Source: Diploptera punctata
Lineage: Eukaryota > Arthropoda > Insecta > Blattodea > Blaberidae
Reading direction: 5' to 3'
Assembly: GCA_030220185.1 (NCBI GenBank)
Contig: JASPKZ010007303.1
Location: 186,001 to 250,000, forward strand
DNA: 64,000 bases
Shown here: positions 1 through 10,507 of the stretch, one piece after another
Position numbering within the stretch: the first letter of the stretch is position 1
Layout: every line of letters starts with the position of its first letter
The notes under the pieces: generated by a model
Database searches by the model: none
Told to the model about the DNA's origin: nothing
The model's input: only the letters and a program-made list of their open reading frames with translations
Position numbers and translations under genes: made by a program

Positions 1-116
1 ATAGTCCTAACAAATACCACTCTTGATTTCCAAATTCTCTAGATAAATTCACTCCTCACTTCATGAGTCGTGAATTTATCGATAATTTGATATCACTTGG
101 CATTACTTATGATAAA
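1..116 (-). mobile_element. Rep-X repeat, terminal fragment cut by window edge
   Basis: This is one end of an unclassified ~0.7-kb dispersed repeat (Rep-X) that recurs at 8958-9666, 29061-29803, 45022-45611 and 59979-61305. The terminal segment can fold on itself: the two sides of AAATTCACTCC and its partner pair. It ends in TACTTATGATA. No coding capacity is visible. The class is unknown. Confidence 0.6.
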
Positions 117-548
117 TAAAAGACCGTGTTTTATCCTCCTATGCCTGAACTCTTGAAAATCTGCGACATCGAATTGTTGAAGCTGTGAATTCGATAACTA
201 GAGACAGCTGATTCGTATGTGGCAAGAAATAAGCCACCGTTTTGATATTTGTCGTGTAACACATGGTGCTCATATTGAATGCATAAATATTGAAATTTGA
301 ACTTTTTCTCTTTTTCTCTTTTCAGGAACGTTGGAACTGTGTTTTCATTATTTGTAGTTTGGAAGAAATAAATGTTTGAAGTCTGTTCCTTCTTTCTGAA
401 TAGCCCTGTATATTCCGTAAATAGCAAAATGGGTCAATAATTTCGACTTTCTGAGAAGTTCGCAACTCTTAGATATTAATTTAAGTTACCAATAAAGAGC
501 CTGTTTCTATGTTATAATTAATATTACAATCGGTCATGTTGCTCATTA
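117..548. other. No recognisable gene
   Basis: Short open frames occur here, but none resembles a protein family and none has convincing splice sites. I see nothing specific in this stretch. Confidence 0.4.
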
Positions 549-1500
549 ATAATATGTTACAATGCGAGGTTGAGAAGTGGTATTTACAGAAGTGGGGAAA
601 TGATTTAAACCTCGCTATCCCTCGGTTTTTAATTTCCGAAATTCTGTAAAACACTTCACAAACGTGTGTTGTACATATTTTTTGCACGATAGTGTTTTCA
701 AAATAATGAATAATAATCTGAAGGTAGATCTTGGTGGAAATCCCTGCGGCTCGCCAAATTAATGACAAGCGGTGAGCAATTCCTTTTGGTTCTCCTGGAT
801 GTCCAGAAAAGGTGAACCCCGGGTTCCTGCTAAAGCATTTGCCCCGGTGCGATTTAGAGAATGTATAGTTACCGATTAAATACATAAATAACGAATTATC
901 ATCATTCTAACCTGCATGGTACCAGCTGTGTGCATGTTTGATTAATGTTTAGGCAGTGAATGTTTGAAAATGGCGATTGTGGCCGGCAGCCAATGAGAGG
1001 CGAGTGATTTTTTAAAGTGTGTATTTTTGTATAATGTTATTTTTATGGAAATATTTGCGTTCATTATAAACAACTGACTGAAGTTAGCAGTCTGGCCAAT
1101 GTATATACGGTAAATGTCGAAAATAATTTAGTTGAGACTACAGCAGACCGTGACACCAATCAGGCATAAAATGGCGGCATGTACGAATTTATTGTTTTAT
1201 ATTGTTTCAAATAAAGTTCAGTTTATTTAAAATGCAGTGATTTGTTTCATATAATGTATATTAACACTACTTTTTGGATATATTTTTGCATATATATATG
1301 GCACTTAGTAATTATACATAAAGGGCAGTGGTTTTACTTCCCGCCATAGGTAGGTAATTTTTAATATTACAGTTAAGTTGTTTAGTTATTTATAGGTTGG
1401 CAATAGGAAATAGAACTTTCAATCATGGTACGACAGAACGCACTATCGTGCAAAATAGTATGTTGCGATACAAGTGAGATAAGCACTTGTTACTGATCGA
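549..1500 (+). repeat. Left arm of a long inverted repeat
   Basis: The stretch pairs with 4555-5610 in inverted orientation. Matching blocks include GCGAGGTTGAGAAGTGG at the outer edge, the AAATGGCGGC...GTTTCAAATAAAGTTCAG block around 1170-1250, the block around 1325-1345 with GGTTTTACTTCCC, and CACTATCG near 1442. About 300 bp at roughly 715-1030 has no partner and looks like an insertion. Inside the arm, GCACGATAGTG (about 676) recurs inverted near 1443, so the arm is itself partly palindromic. Confidence 0.75.
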
Positions 1501-1807
1501 GAAAAAGTTTGAAGAAAACGAGGCGCTTGCGCCGAGTTTTTTTTTTTTTTTCAATTTTCGAGATCTGTTACGTGCTTACCTCATGTGTATTGCATACTAT
1601 TTTTCGATTGATGTGACTAATTTTTATTAAATATAGTAATAAATGAATTAAAATATTGGTTGGATGTAAATGACTTCTATGAGAAAGAAACATTTGGTGA
1701 TCGTTGCTATGTAGCTTTTCATTTCTTTTATTATAAGCAAGGATTGTTGGCTGTGGAGACATTTTTATATGTAGTTCCTGTTTGATAATTTTATTACGGA
1801 AGGAGCC

Positions 1808-2840
1808 ATGGTAGATGATAGAGAAATTGAAGAAGCCTTGAGAGTGGGATGTTTTGCATTAATTCCGGAAAAGTCTAAAGAAAAGTACGAGTTAGTGTAT
1901 AAAACATTCAAGAAATGGTTAAATGAAAAAGGTGTGCAGATTAACGAGAAGAATTTGTTGGCATATTTTGTTCTCAGGAATGAGAAATTAAAGTCTGCAG
2001 GAAGTTTATGGTGAGAGTACTCAATGCTCAAAGATAATATAAAGTTAAATGATGGTATTGACATTTCCTCATTCTGTAAATTAATTGCTTTCTTGAAAAA
2101 GAAGAACGTTGGTCATCGACCGAAAAAGTCTAATGTTTTAGCAGGGAAGAAATTAATATGTTTTTAAATGAAGCTCCTGATGATGTGTTCTTAATGATGA
2201 AGGTACTAATGATTTTTGGAATTGCTGGAACCTGTCGGAGAGAAGAATTAGTTAAAATGATGATTGACGATGTCGAGGACAGGGGTGCAGTTATAATTAT
2301 TAATATCGCAAATAGCAAGACGAACATAAGTAGATGTTTTATAGTTACTGAAAAGGTTAATGCAGAAGTTGATTTTTTATGAATTGTAAGAAAATTTGTT
2401 GCTTTGAGGCCAAAAGAGTGTAGGTGCAGACATTTCGCAATGGGAAGTGCGTTGGTCAGTCTGTAGGAATTATACTATGGGTGGAGTTCCTTCAAAAATT
2501 GCACATTATCTAAAACTAGAAAATGCTAGTTCTTTCACGGGCCATGCGTTCAGAACATCTGCTACTTTGTATGCAGATACAGGTGCCGATATTTTGTATC
2601 TAAAACGACACGGGTGGAAAATCTTCACAAGTGGCAGAAGGTTATGTATAAAATTCTCTTGAAAATAAGATTAATACAGCAGATAAGATTTTACATTGTG
2701 GAAGCGAGATTGAAGTAGGGCCGTCTACTAGCGGAGAAACAAATATGACAACATTGAACTTGAAGAAAATGGACAGTGTTCGTTCAATAGCATTCAATAA
2801 TTGTAATAATTGTACTATCACATTCAATATATCAAAATGA
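1808..2840 (+). pseudogene. Crypton-like tyrosine recombinase, frameshifted
   Basis: About 340 codons of a tyrosine recombinase can be followed across three frame changes. The N-terminal part (1808-2014) begins MVDDREIEEALRVGCF and is a core-binding-like helical region. The catalytic part starts near 2150. Visible active-site elements are the box I arginine in GTCRREEL, the lysine in NSKTNISR, the H-x-x-R box in GHAFRTSAT, the H/W position in LKRHGWK, and, after a one-base shift, the tyrosine in VAEGYV. The frame ends at the stop near 2838 after a Cys/Asn-rich tail (NNCNNC). Such stand-alone recombinases with this KRHGGWKS-type box are typical of arthropod Crypton DNA transposons. Stops and frameshifts mean this copy is dead. 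Odd feature: it sits inside long inverted repeats, which Cryptons normally lack. Confidence 0.75.
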
Positions 2841-3189
2841 ATATTGCTATTATTTTACTTACCGCACGTGTGCTTTTTGAGTCCATATCAGCATTGCGAT
2901 TTATTTTGTTTTGCATAGCAACCAGGTTATATGTGGGAATGTTGACTTACTTCCAGTAACAACAATATTAGTAAGTATAAGAAATTAGTCACATCGACCA
3001 AAAAATAATTTTATGACCGATCGTAATATTAAATTTTAATGTGTCATCAAGGAAATTTTAATACCAATGTGCAATACATATTCTTGAAACTGTGATGTTG
3101 ATTTTTGGAGCGTGACATTTACTATTTGTATTAATATGTGATATAATATTTAAATGAAGTTACGTAAGTGTTAATTTCAGCATAAATTA
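2841..3189. other. Flank of recombinase gene with short inverted match
   Basis: The block GATGTGACTAATTT near 1608 recurs inverted around 2980-2997, and TGTATTGCA near 1586 recurs inverted around 3070. The recombinase gene therefore has an inner inverted repeat as well as the outer long arms. No gene is seen. Confidence 0.45.
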
Positions 3190-3449
3190 GGTAGTAGTAG
3201 GACTTTATTAGACTATAAGTAAGATACACACAATGTTATTTACAAATATGGGTCGCACGGGGAGTAAGCCGTACGTCCTGTTGACAGTTCGTTACAATAA
3301 AGTAATGTTTGGTAATAATATAACGTAAATGCTAATAAAATTCATTGTTAAAACCGTTGAGGTGGAGAGTCATAAAATAAAATAAGTTAAAATATGCCTT
3401 GTTAGGTAAAATCCGTCGTCCTCAACTTATAAAATATATAATCTTTATG

Positions 3450-3489
3450 TCTGTAGGCCTTTCAGAACATCCATTCCATCTTCAGCAGG
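3450..3489 (-). ncRNA. Hammerhead-like motif, left arm of P1
   Basis: This is the inverted copy of the motif at 3613-3652. On the minus strand it reads CTGAAGA, a short stem with one G-U pair in place of C-G, GAA, the palindrome AGGCCT, then A. Stem I (CCTG/CAGA) has one mismatch. Confidence 0.5.
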
Positions 3490-3612
3490 TCTCTCTTCGC
3501 TACAACATCCAGTATGATGGTTGATGCTGCTAGTCCTCATGTGGTTTTGTCGTGACTCGACATGAGGACCAGCAGCATCAACCATCATACTGGATGTTGT
3601 AGCGAAGAGTGA

Positions 3613-3652
3613 CCTGCTGAAGATGGAACGGATGTTCTGAAAGGCCTACAGG
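3613..3652 (+). ncRNA. Hammerhead-ribozyme-like motif, right arm of P1
   Basis: The order is: stem I strand CCTG (3613-3616); core CTGAAGA (3617-3623, fits CUGANGA); one extra T; stem II GGAAC/GTTCT around GGAT; GAA (3639-3641); the palindrome AGGCCT (3642-3647), which would form stem III between two molecules; H17 = A (3648), the expected cleavage base; stem I partner CAGG (3649-3652), fully complementary to CCTG. The pairing and core are read from sequence. Catalysis is inference from the hammerhead family. Confidence 0.6.
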
Positions 3653-4090
3653 CATAAAGATTATATATTTCATACGTTGAGGACGACGGATTTTTACCTA
3701 AGAAGGTATATTTTAACTTATAATATAACGTAAAACAAAAAATAAGACACAATAATAGTACAATTAGATAATAATGTAATAGCATTATACATTAATTAAG
3801 TTATGTAGAATTATTAAGAATTAATGGTATTACATTTTGATAACATATTTATTTATGCATGAATGAGTGTTGTTCTTATTCTCCGCGCAAGTTTATCCAA
3901 TTTTTCTGTATTTACCATTAACTCGTAGCATGCTAGTCTTTCACGATTTGAATTTAGAAATCTTTACGGTTATACCTAACGCCTTCGGTATTCTAAATCG
4001 TTACATTTTCCTAATATATGTATCTCATCTTCAAAGCTCCCGCACATTGGACATATTCGCATATCGTGAACCTTGCTAATTTTTAGAAAT

Positions 4091-4554
4091 TTCCATGCCC
4101 TAGCCTAAACAAGCAAGTCCTGCCCTCTTTACATCCTAGGTTGAGTAACTAGGATTATTTTCCCCAAACTTGTTTTAGGTCTCTTTGTAAAAACAGTGAG
4201 CGTTTTCCCGTACATTCAGCGAAAATATCTTGTTAAATAATTGTGCACTTCATTATAGAAATTACGGTTATATATTATCATGGGGTTATGACAATATTAT
4301 TCGAGCTAACTACAATACTTGTGTTGAAGTGTTTGTTTGACAATGTTACGTTAACAGCTATGTTTACTAGCCTAGTCATAAATCAATTAAAGTGTTTACA
4401 TTGTGATTCTTACGTTATAATCAAGAGAAAGGTGAGACATTTTAATGGGTATGCAGTTTTGCATATAAGAGGGGGATGACTTCAGGATAATTGCCGGTAC
4501 TGTATAAATTATTACTCGCAGACTTTCATTCTCCTCGATGGATAAATCATTTTT
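4091..4554. other. No recognisable gene
   Basis: This AT-rich stretch lies between a LINE 3' end and the right inverted arm. The open frame at 4243-4479 has no recognisable domain. Confidence 0.35.
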
Positions 4555-5610
4555 TTTTTGCGCGCGATAGTGCATTTTGTCGTACTTACAGCAATGGCGA
4601 CCAAATATTGAAAGTTCAACTTCGGGATTGCCAACCGAAATAACTATACTATATTACATATTACAAACACGCGTTTGGGAAGTAAAACCACTGTCCTCTA
4701 TGTAGTAGTAGTAGTAGGACTTTATTAGACAAAAAGTAAGATATTTACAATATTATTTACAAATATGGGTCGCACGGGCAGTAAGCCGTACGTGCTGTTG
4801 ACAGTCCATTACAATAAAGTAATAATTGGTACCAGTGTAAAGAAAAATAAACAAAAACAGCAATAACATTACAATTACATAAAGAAAACACAATAAAAAT
4901 ATTACCATTAAATAATAACACAATAGCATTATACACTAAAAACATTAACATTACAATTACATAAAGAAAACACAATAATATTACAATTAAGTAATAACAC
5001 AATAGCAATAACATTACAATTACATAAAGAAAACACAATAATAATATTACAATTAAATAATAACACAATAGCATTATACACTAAAAACATTAACCTTACA
5101 ATTACATAAAGAAAACACAATAATATTACAATTAAGTAATAACACAATAGCATTATACACTAAAAAAATACTACATACTCTGTATATAAAAAACATCCAA
5201 AAGGTATAATAGTGTTAATATGCATTATACGAAACAAATCACTGCATTATAAATGAACTGAACTTTATTTGAAACAATATAAAACAATAAATACATACTT
5301 GCCGCCATTTTATCACTAATTGGTCTCACGGCCTCCTGTTGTTTAACTAATTAATATTGCCCACACTGTTGACGTTAGTGAGTTGTTTATAATGAACACA
5401 AATATTTCCAACAAAGATGTTATTATTTTACTTTTATTTATTATTTTGAAAACACCATCGCGCAAAAAATAATATTCAACGCACGTTTGTGAAGTGCTTT
5501 ACAGAATCTCGGAAATTAAAAACCTCGTTATCGCTCGGTTTTTAAACGTTTTTCTCAATTCTGTAAAAAACCACTTCTCAACCTCGCATCGTAATATACT
5601 ATTTCGCACT
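4555..5610 (-). repeat. Right arm of the long inverted repeat
   Basis: Inverted partner of 549-1500. Its outer end (CCACTTCTCAACCTCGC near 5573) matches the left outer end. The arm is interrupted at 4702-5165 by a LINE 3' end, so the LINE insertion is younger than the repeat structure. Confidence 0.75.
4702..5165 (-). mobile_element. LINE 3' end with internal tandem repeats
   Basis: The block TAGTAGTAGTAGTAGGACTT at the left, followed by GGGTCGCACGGGCAGTAAGC, matches the 3' end at 3190-3310. Beyond it, an ATTACAATTACATAAAGAAA-type unit is repeated several times between about 4860 and 5160. It lies within the right inverted arm. Confidence 0.6.
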
Positions 5611-6149
5611 AGTTTATTGCATGTAATACTTTAAATCGTTATCTCGTATGAAGGTAACCGATGTAGATTTTGAGACAAGCTTTTTCTTTTCATATTATTC
5701 CTTACAAGATGATTAATAGAAGGTGGCTGTACAGAAACTTAACCTGAATTTGTATGGGATAATAGGGCCTATAATAGTGTTTTGTAAGTCATGCATGATG
5801 TGCAAAAATGGCTCATAAATCAATATATGTTGATGCTTGCGTAATACTGTACTGAACCATGCGTGTTCAAACGAAATATGGCAATCCAATGAACCACGCG
5901 TGTTCAAACGAAATATGACAATCCAATGACTGTCTTCATGATAGTTACCAAGTTTTGTATTTGACTGATAAAACAAAAAATCTTCGACCATATTCCCCAT
6001 AGTATTACATGGCTTATTAATGAGGTAGTCTACAGAAAAATTATATAGTAATTTTTCAGAAAACGCTGTTATAGCCTATAATACTGGTAATCTAAAAGAT
6101 CAAAATTCATATTTTATACATCTACCAAAATATAGCGCCATAAATTATT
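5611..6149. other. No recognisable gene
   Basis: Contains a short local duplication (CATGCGTGTTCAAACGAAAT near 5858 and a close copy near 5897). Nothing else is identifiable. Confidence 0.35.
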
Positions 6150-6154
6150 ATTGT

Positions 6155-6270
<116 letters not shown>

Positions 6271-6271
6271 G

Positions 6272-6541
6272 AGCAATAGCAGGATACCAAAGGACCGATA
6301 AAAAGAAAAACGAAGATATAAGAACAGAACTTCATATATTTAATCTCTGTGAAAGAATAAAATATTATCAAAATGCTTATCTTCAGCACGAATTACGAAT
6401 GAATGAACTTCGCGTACCAAGAAGAATGTATAATTATAAACCAAAAGGGAGAAGAATGTTGGGAAGACCATTGAAGAGAGATGGAAGGACCAATTCGACC
6501 TATAATGAGATCGGAACAGGGCATTGGGCTTAATCCTTGTT
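6272..6541 (+). mobile_element. LINE 3' end (GRRMLGRPLKRW type)
   Basis: The plus strand encodes the C-terminal tail of a non-LTR reverse transcriptase protein: RTELHIFNLCERIKYYQ, a short gap, then GRRMLGRPLKRWKDQFD. An ATT tail follows. The homologous copy at 8225-8505 lies in the opposite orientation. Frame breaks show it is inactive. Confidence 0.65.
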
Positions 6542-6542
6542 G

Positions 6543-6545
6543 ATA

Positions 6546-6589
<44 letters not shown>

Positions 6590-6605
6590 TATTATTATTA
6601 TTACT
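6543..6605 (+). repeat. (ATT)n tail
   Basis: Microsatellite 3' tail of the adjacent LINE fragment, with minor interruptions. Confidence 0.85.
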
Positions 6606-7194
6606 CTAGTATATCGTAATATTTAAACTTAGAATTGAAATATGCTTATGGAACTGGTTTTTACTTTAGTTAAGCATCTTAGTTGAACAAAATTGTAGGG
6701 TTTAAAGAGACTATTACATTTAACAATGAATAAAGTAGGTATAAAAACTTACTTAAAATCAAAACTAATCCAAAGAGAGAGACGAATACACAGATAAATG
6801 GAGAAAAGTACATAAAATGAGCTACATTATTTTTATGGAAAACCAAGTGTTATAAGAATAGTTAAGTCCCGTATGGAAGTACGGAATTTGGGGTGATGTA
6901 TGATGGGGACTAGTTTCCCCCTGACCGGTACGGTAGCCGAGAAGGCCCAATAGGAATCCCGAAAACTGGCAAATAAGGCTCTGGTTAGGTCCCCCAAATG
7001 CGGGGGTTGGCGAAGGGCTGACAACTCTTTCCATAAAAATTAATTGTTACGTTCCCTGCAAAGAGAGATAAAGCCGGACAGATCAATAGGCATATAGGAA
7101 TCTCTGGAAAGCAGGAATCAAGGGCAAACTGCTGTAAAGTGGAAAGCCTGTATTAAGTATTAAGTAAGTAGGCCTAAGTCCCGTATACTGGAAT

Positions 7195-7430
7195 GGATAA
7201 GGGGAGCACTGAATCTTCTTTTTGGAAAACTAGACAGGAAGCGCCCAGTGGGTAGGCCAAAACTGAGAAGGTATAATATTAACCATGATTTGATGGAGGT
7301 GAGTTATACAGCGAATTATTATAAAATATTCGCTCTGGAGAAGGATGTATGGAGAGCTTATATTCGCGTAGCCACAAACATTCGGATTCTACAGAGCCAG
7401 AAAATTAGTTTTATATCATTCCTTCAAAAT
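7195..7430 (+). mobile_element. LINE 3' end (DRKRPVGRPKLRR type)
   Basis: Plus-strand coding for GKLDRKRPVGRPKLRR and, further on, EKDVWRAYIRVATNIRI is the typical C-terminal tail of a family of insect LINE proteins. Relatives occur at 15240-15470, 20770-21040 and 52530-52935. Truncated and broken. Confidence 0.6.
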
Positions 7431-7510
7431 GGCATGTGGGATCATGTGTCGAAACGTCGGAAACAGTGGCCAGAGGCCAACCTCGAATCCATGACGCTTA
7501 TGTATGTAGG

Positions 7511-7512
<2 letters not shown>

Positions 7513-7545
<33 letters not shown>
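7513..7545 (+). repeat. (AT)n microsatellite
   Basis: Alternating AT run of about 33 bp, flanked by GGCCTA and TAGGCCTA, making a small palindrome. Confidence 0.9.
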
Positions 7546-7548
<3 letters not shown>

Positions 7549-7785
7549 CCTACCGTATGTAAAATGAGCCTCCTAAATTTGCATAAGACAATCATGATTT
7601 GTATCAAATCACGATAGAAGTAGATGGGTCGTATGCAAATACATTAGTCTCTACTCAAATTACTTCCAATCACTGGTGAGCTGAGATCGAATTAACGGCT
7701 GCCTTACCGGTCATGCATGAATGTTGACGTTTTCGTAATATTGGCAACGAATTACCCAGAATTCTCAGCGATAAAACCACTTCCG

Positions 7786-7977
7786 TTATTTTCGTCTGCT
7801 ATAGAGGAATGCATTTATGCTTGCATCCCGCAAATAATATCGTATACAAACACGTCTGCGACGCGCAATATTATGCCGATTCTCCTGTTCTTCCAGTTGA
7901 ATTCTTTGGTAGACTCTATCAAATTCCTCTTCTCCGCGTATACCGAAAACATGATCGAAGTCTTCAAGGTCCGACAT
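7786..7977 (-). CDS. Small ORF, unrecognised
   Basis: The minus strand encodes MSDLEDFDHVFGIRGEEEF and then an Arg-rich stretch ending INAFLYSRRK, 63 codons in all. The acidic-then-basic layout vaguely recalls the N terminus of PIF/Harbinger-type proteins, but no diagnostic motif is present. It could equally be spurious. Confidence 0.25.
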   Translation of the reverse strand: MSDLEDFDHVFGIRGEEEFDRVYQRIQLEEQENRHNIARRRRVCIRYYLRDASINAFLYSRRK

Positions 7978-8224
7978 CTTGGATAAGTTTCAAACTACAT
8001 CGGTTACCATCGGTTCCCTTCGGGATTTTCACATAAGTTTATATCTTGAACTACGATCTTAAGGTACCTTGTCAGGTAGCTTACAATTATTACCGCGTGA
8101 ATAGATTTCTGAGTAAGAAAAATGTGTTTGGATAAAACTTTATCAGCAGAGAATGCCTTTTACTGTCTAATGCGTTCAAACATTCGACCCTTAATGTAAG
8201 CTGTTCCAACTATATCCATCATCA

Positions 8225-8505
8225 TCATCATCAACAACAACAAGGATTAAGCCCAATGGCCTGTTCCGATGTCATTATAGGTCGAATTGGTCCTTCCATC
8301 TATTCAATGGTCTTCCCAACATTCTTCTCCATTTTGGTTTATAATTATACATTCTTCTTGGTATGCGCTGTTCATTCATTCGTAATACGTGCTGAAGATA
8401 AGCATTTTGATAATATTTTATTCTTTCACAGAGATTAAATATATTAAGTTACGTTCTTATATCTTCGTTTTTCTTTTTATCGGTCCTTTGGTATCCATCG
8501 AATTC
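8225..8505 (-). mobile_element. LINE 3' end, inverted relative of 6272-6541
   Basis: Reverse complement of the 6.3-kb fragment, including the segment giving EDIRT and LCERIKY. The CAT/CAA-rich run at 8218-8240 corresponds to its tail. Internal frame changes are present. Confidence 0.65.
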
Positions 8506-8957
8506 AAATTATTTTAACGTGGAAAAAGAGTAGGTTTTGACTTAGTTTATTAAGACAGTATAACACAGGAGTGCAGAAGTACACAGAGAGCTCCCTCGTG
8601 ATCTTCACTGCACTGTAACTCGCTGCCTGTTCATATGATGTATTCTGAATGTAAACATTCAGTGGTGGACACCGTCGCTTCATTTTAATATTACAAAGTG
8701 AGCATACATGAATATAAATGAATTACTTGTATTGACATAGAAATAATTATAGTGTATTATCAGAGTTATAATAATATAACATATAAAATTAATCTTGAAA
8801 CATATTGGTCATATTAACAAAGTAATAATTCCTATAAATAAATTGTTTTATTTTTACTTTCTACTTATTATTCTATGCGTCGAGACTTGATATTTTTTTG
8901 CGTTCTGATATGTCTTCAATTTGGAGTGTAATGTTGGAGCAACTTTAACGTAATGAT
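8506..8957. other. No recognisable gene
   Basis: AT-rich sequence with no repeat family recognised and no coding signal. Confidence 0.35.
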
Positions 8958-9666
8958 CATAAGTAATGTCACGAGTGATTTCCAATTTATCTAGAGAACT
9001 TGGAAATCAAGAGTGGCATTTGTTAGGACTATTTAACGAATAAAATTAAGCTGTTTACTCACAAATCATTATTTAACTATAGTTATTTTAAAATATTTAT
9101 ATATTTAATGTAAACGGCGATGTTTGAAAACAAATGTGAAACGATTGGTACGCTTCATTTCCTTCCTTTGTTCATCACTTCAACCAGATCACAATATTAT
9201 TTATTGGCAATGGATCGCAATATTGTAAGAATGCACCCTAGTGGAGAAATTTATAACCAACGTTATAGGTATTAATTAATTTGATGTCCTATGATGTAAA
9301 TGTGTCAGTTATACTTTTCTGCAACGTCATTTCCTGGAAAATAATTCGTTTAAGAAAGTGCAAACAGTGTTTTCTTTTTTTTTTGTATAATTAATTGTTA
9401 CAAATGTTTTTATATTATATATCGCATGCGCTTTCTGCTGACATTCATGCACTATATATACAATCTGGTAGCCGTATTTCTTGGAGAGTCAGTCACTGCA
9501 AAATAATGCTCTGACCTATTCAGAATGCTAAAAAGGAGGTGCTTTCTTTATTATAATAAACTTTAGTTGGTAAATTTTAGGTGAAACACGGCTGTGATTG
9601 GTTGTAAATCAAAAAGCATTGAAATGTTGGTCATTGACTCCCATTTGGGGCATGAGTTAAATAGTC
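8958..9666 (+). mobile_element. Rep-X repeat, near full length
   Basis: Runs from AAGTAATGTCACGAGTG to GGGGCATGAGTTAAATAGTC. The copy at 29061-29803 is collinear; those at 45022-45611 and 59979-61305 match in part. The first ~70 bp folds back on itself. No ORF of note. It may be a non-autonomous DNA transposon; the ends have not been fixed by a target duplication. Confidence 0.6.
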
Positions 9667-9782
9667 ACTGTAAATGTTTGATGATGGGACTTGTCCTGAA
9701 AAGCCTACAGTTAATATTTGTAAGAGTCGAGGGGACGAACCTACAGGGTATATAATGTTATAATTTTGTATTATAATTTTAA

Positions 9783-9954
9783 GTCCACCGCTGTGGTCAC
9801 GAGGTAGCGTGTTGCATTGTCCGGGGGTTCGATCCCCGGACGGGACAAGTTTCCTGGGTAAGTTTCTTTTCGGAGTTTTTCCTCACCTGTAAGACAAACG
9901 TCAGGAAACTTTAATGCCCGAACGGTCCGGAACATAATATGGCCAATAGCCATC
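9783..9954 (+). mobile_element. SINE-A, 3'-truncated
   Basis: tRNA-derived head: A-box-like GTGGTCACGAGGTAGCGTG, then a B-box-like GGTTCGATCCC. It breaks off where an inverted SINE-A (9955-10288) begins, giving a fold-back pair. Confidence 0.8.
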
Positions 9955-10288
9955 CATCCATAGTAATTCTGCCCGAGGGCAGGTCTTTGACTGCAATCAC
10001 AGCACTTTTTATGCTATGCTTTGCAGCTTTACTATGGAATTATAGGTGTGGTAGCTTCCCATTGCTTTCCACACCGGTGAAGCATGATGATGATAATGAT
10101 AAGGATGATGATGATGATGATGGCCGGATGATTTTCGGGGACCGTTGGCCCTAAGCTTCTTGACATTTATCTTACAGGTGAGGAAAAACCACGAAAAAAA
10201 CATCACCCAGGAACCTGTCCCGACCGGGAATCGAGTCCGGGCGCTGCGTGACAAGGCAGCACGCTACCTTGAGACCACAGCGGTGGAC
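9955..10288 (-). mobile_element. SINE-A, full length
   Basis: Minus-strand copy of the ~330-bp tRNA-derived SINE: head (CCACCGCTGTGGTCTC...), the conserved CCTGTAAGAYAAATRTCAGG block, a CAT-rich stretch, and the GATTGCAGT...CCTCGGGCAGAATTACTA end. Confidence 0.85.
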
Positions 10289-10500
10289 ATATGGTCATCA
10301 TAATTCATATTCGCCTTAGATTAAGTTTAGAATTTAGCACTCTCCTGGTGCACTACAATCATCAACATGACCTATCATATCATCGGAGCAGCGTAACCCC
10401 GCCTTCCAAGCCCCCAATCTTAGCAATGGGTTACAATTACGCCAATGTCGGGGTAGAACATCAGAAATGTCAAAATGACAACCTAAGGTATTGAATAAAA
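10289..10500 (+). mobile_element. SINE-F body
   Basis: Shares a body (ATTCATATTC, TTAGATTAAG, GTAACCCCGCCTTCCA, AATGACAACCT) with copies at 37576-37890, 51945-52143, 53215-53370 and 61365-61540. Here it abuts a SINE-A head in opposite orientation. Confidence 0.65.
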
Positions 10501-10507
10501 AATCTCC

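Larger units (their letters stand above)
3330..3720 (+). mobile_element. Hairpin retroelement P1 with 14-bp target duplication
   Basis: The element is flanked by a perfect direct repeat TAATATAACGTAAA (3316-3329 and 3721-3734). A 53-bp unpaired leader is followed by near-perfect inverted arms (3383-3542 and 3560-3720) around a loop of about 17 bp. Each arm carries a hammerhead-like motif (see 3613-3652). It has the same architecture as the Penelope-like hairpins elsewhere in the window but a different sequence. It is inserted in a LINE 3' UTR. Confidence 0.75.
3190..4090 (-). mobile_element. LINE 3' end (zinc-knuckle C terminus and 3' UTR)
   Basis: Reading the minus strand, 4070-3870 encodes RICPMCGSFEDEIHILGKC, a C-x2-C-x7-H-x4-C knuckle of the kind at the C terminus of non-LTR retrotransposon proteins, followed by EKLDKLARR. 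The 3' UTR continues to an AATAAAGTCCTACTACTA-like end near 3190. A hairpin element (3330-3720) is inserted in the UTR. The same 3' end recurs at 4702-5165. Confidence 0.6.

Noticed and set aside
3190..4090. COX7A or other host exon in the LINE 3' end
   Set aside because: The knuckle pattern CPMCGSFEDEIHILGKC fits LINE proteins and there is no splice context.
4757..5153. Long hydrophobic ORFs on the minus strand
   Set aside because: They are translations of AT-rich tandem repeats in a LINE 3' end; the product is a repeated LLCYYLIVILLCFLYVIV-type artefact.
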